Source: Desulfosporosinus youngiae DSM 17734 (GTDB lineage: Bacteria > Bacillota > Desulfitobacteriia > Desulfitobacteriales > Desulfitobacteriaceae). Taken from it: a stretch of 64,000 nucleotides of DNA. The stretch is taken from NCBI RefSeq assembly GCF_000244895.1, contig NZ_CM001441.1:2438226-2502225 (forward strand), written 5' to 3'. Of the stretch, positions 63,605 through 64,000 are shown piece after piece (position 1 is the first letter of the stretch; each line of letters starts with the position of its first letter). Below the pieces are notes generated by a model, which saw only the letters and a program-made list of their open reading frames with translations, was not told the origin of the DNA and did not search any database. The position numbers and the translations under genes are program-made.

Positions 63605-64000
63605 CTAGTTCCTCCCGTCGGGAATAGAAGAGGGTACAAGACAGTGAGAAGGATTTTGTTTATATTTCAGGAAGCCGCCTACTCCCAGAAGCTCAGCATA
63701 TTGAGCGAATTTCAAAAATGCCAGGTTAGTCCAAATATAGCCAAAATTATTAAATGATCCACTGGCCAGGAACTGCACATTCATAAACATTGCCAGAAGA
63801 GCAAACCAGACTATCCGGAACCCCAGCAGCATTGATAGGCCCACTAATAGTTCAATAATGACGACTAAGGTATCTGTCAATCCTGGAGTGCCCAGAAAAA
63901 TAGTTTGTGCAACCCAAGAAAATCCTTTGTTAATGTAAAGAGGATCAAAATTAGATACATTTGGACCTGCTATATTAGTAATGAGACTTTCAATTCTCCC
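63605..64000 (-). CDS. DoxX-family membrane protein, 5' end beyond the window
   Basis: The minus-strand frame is open from 64000 to the stop at 63605 (131 codons visible) with no stop, so the gene begins outside the window. Visible sequence has ITNIAGPNVSNFDPLYINKG, then a helix TDTLVVIIELLVGLSMLLGF and IVWFALLAMFMNVQFLASGSFNNFG, which fits helices 2-4 of DoxX/thiosulfate:quinone-oxidoreductase-type proteins. The TTG at 63880 is internal and not the start. Substrate unknown. Confidence 0.8.
   Translation of the reverse strand, partial: GRIESLITNIAGPNVSNFDPLYINKGFSWVAQTIFLGTPGLTDTLVVIIELLVGLSMLLGFRIVWFALLAMFMNVQFLASGSFNNFGYIWTNLAFLKFAQYAELLGVGGFLKYKQNPSHCLVPSSIPDGRN

Overview
The window looks like chromosomal DNA of a Gram-positive, strictly anaerobic Clostridia member, most like the Desulfitobacterium/Desulfosporosinus group. 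The basis is strong GGAGG ribosome sites with many TTG and GTG starts, lipoproteins, a UGA-encoded selenocysteine glutaredoxin, fatty-acid-type thiolase and acyl-CoA dehydrogenase, a large FAD/Fe-S D-lactate-dehydrogenase-like oxidase, a MoaE-like protein and several Firmicutes-only DUF families. The genus is an inference; no rRNA or tRNA gene is present to fix it.

Layout. 1-2.2 kb: end of a thiolase gene and an acyl-CoA dehydrogenase. 2.3-8.1 kb: a minus-strand membrane-protein/XRE/DUF2975 operon, an MGMT-like protein, a secreted beta-propeller protein and a VWA protein. 8.3-18 kb: an ectoine-type uptake and breakdown cluster (EhuB, EhuC, EhuD, EhuA, a SHMT-like PLP enzyme, an FCD GntR regulator, then DoeA, an M20 deacylase and an aldehyde dehydrogenase). 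Both of its promoter regions carry the same putative operator and a covarying hairpin. 18-25.5 kb: GDPD, rifampicin phosphotransferase, a PadR/DUF2812 pair with its operators, a HAD phosphatase, a flavodoxin-like protein, the selenoprotein glutaredoxin and a Uma2 protein. 25.6-33.7 kb: a small membrane protein, a MoaE-like protein, a membrane protein, a GH113-like protein, then a TetR/RND efflux operon. 33.7-38.4 kb: a decayed duplicate of the FAD oxidase gene, a DUF2339/DUF3999 pair, a ParE/Phd toxin-antitoxin pair and a transporter remnant.

38.6-47 kb holds a complete type III Wadjet (JetABCD) plasmid-defence operon, flanked by gene debris. 47.3-51.5 kb: a guanidine-I riboswitch with an SMR exporter, a DUF3231 protein, and a MutS2-like ATPase without Smr domain behind a leader peptide and multi-hairpin attenuator of the kind used by ribosome-targeting-antibiotic resistance genes. 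51.6-57.2 kb: minus-strand signalling genes (chemoreceptor, EAL-HDOD protein, histidine kinase, receiver-TPR protein). 57.4-60.4 kb: the FAD/Fe-S oxidase. 60.6-63.5 kb: a BlaI/BlaR1-type pair with a promoter overlapped by two operators. The window closes inside a DoxX gene.

Themes. Drug and stress response recurs (rph, RND pump, SMR exporter, BlaI/BlaR1, MutS2-like protein, Wadjet). The most novel-looking items are the UGA-containing glutaredoxin fused to a zinc ribbon, the unusual ectoine/hydroxyectoine cluster, and the attenuator-controlled MutS2-like ribosome factor. All family calls were made by reading the protein sequences; no database search was run.
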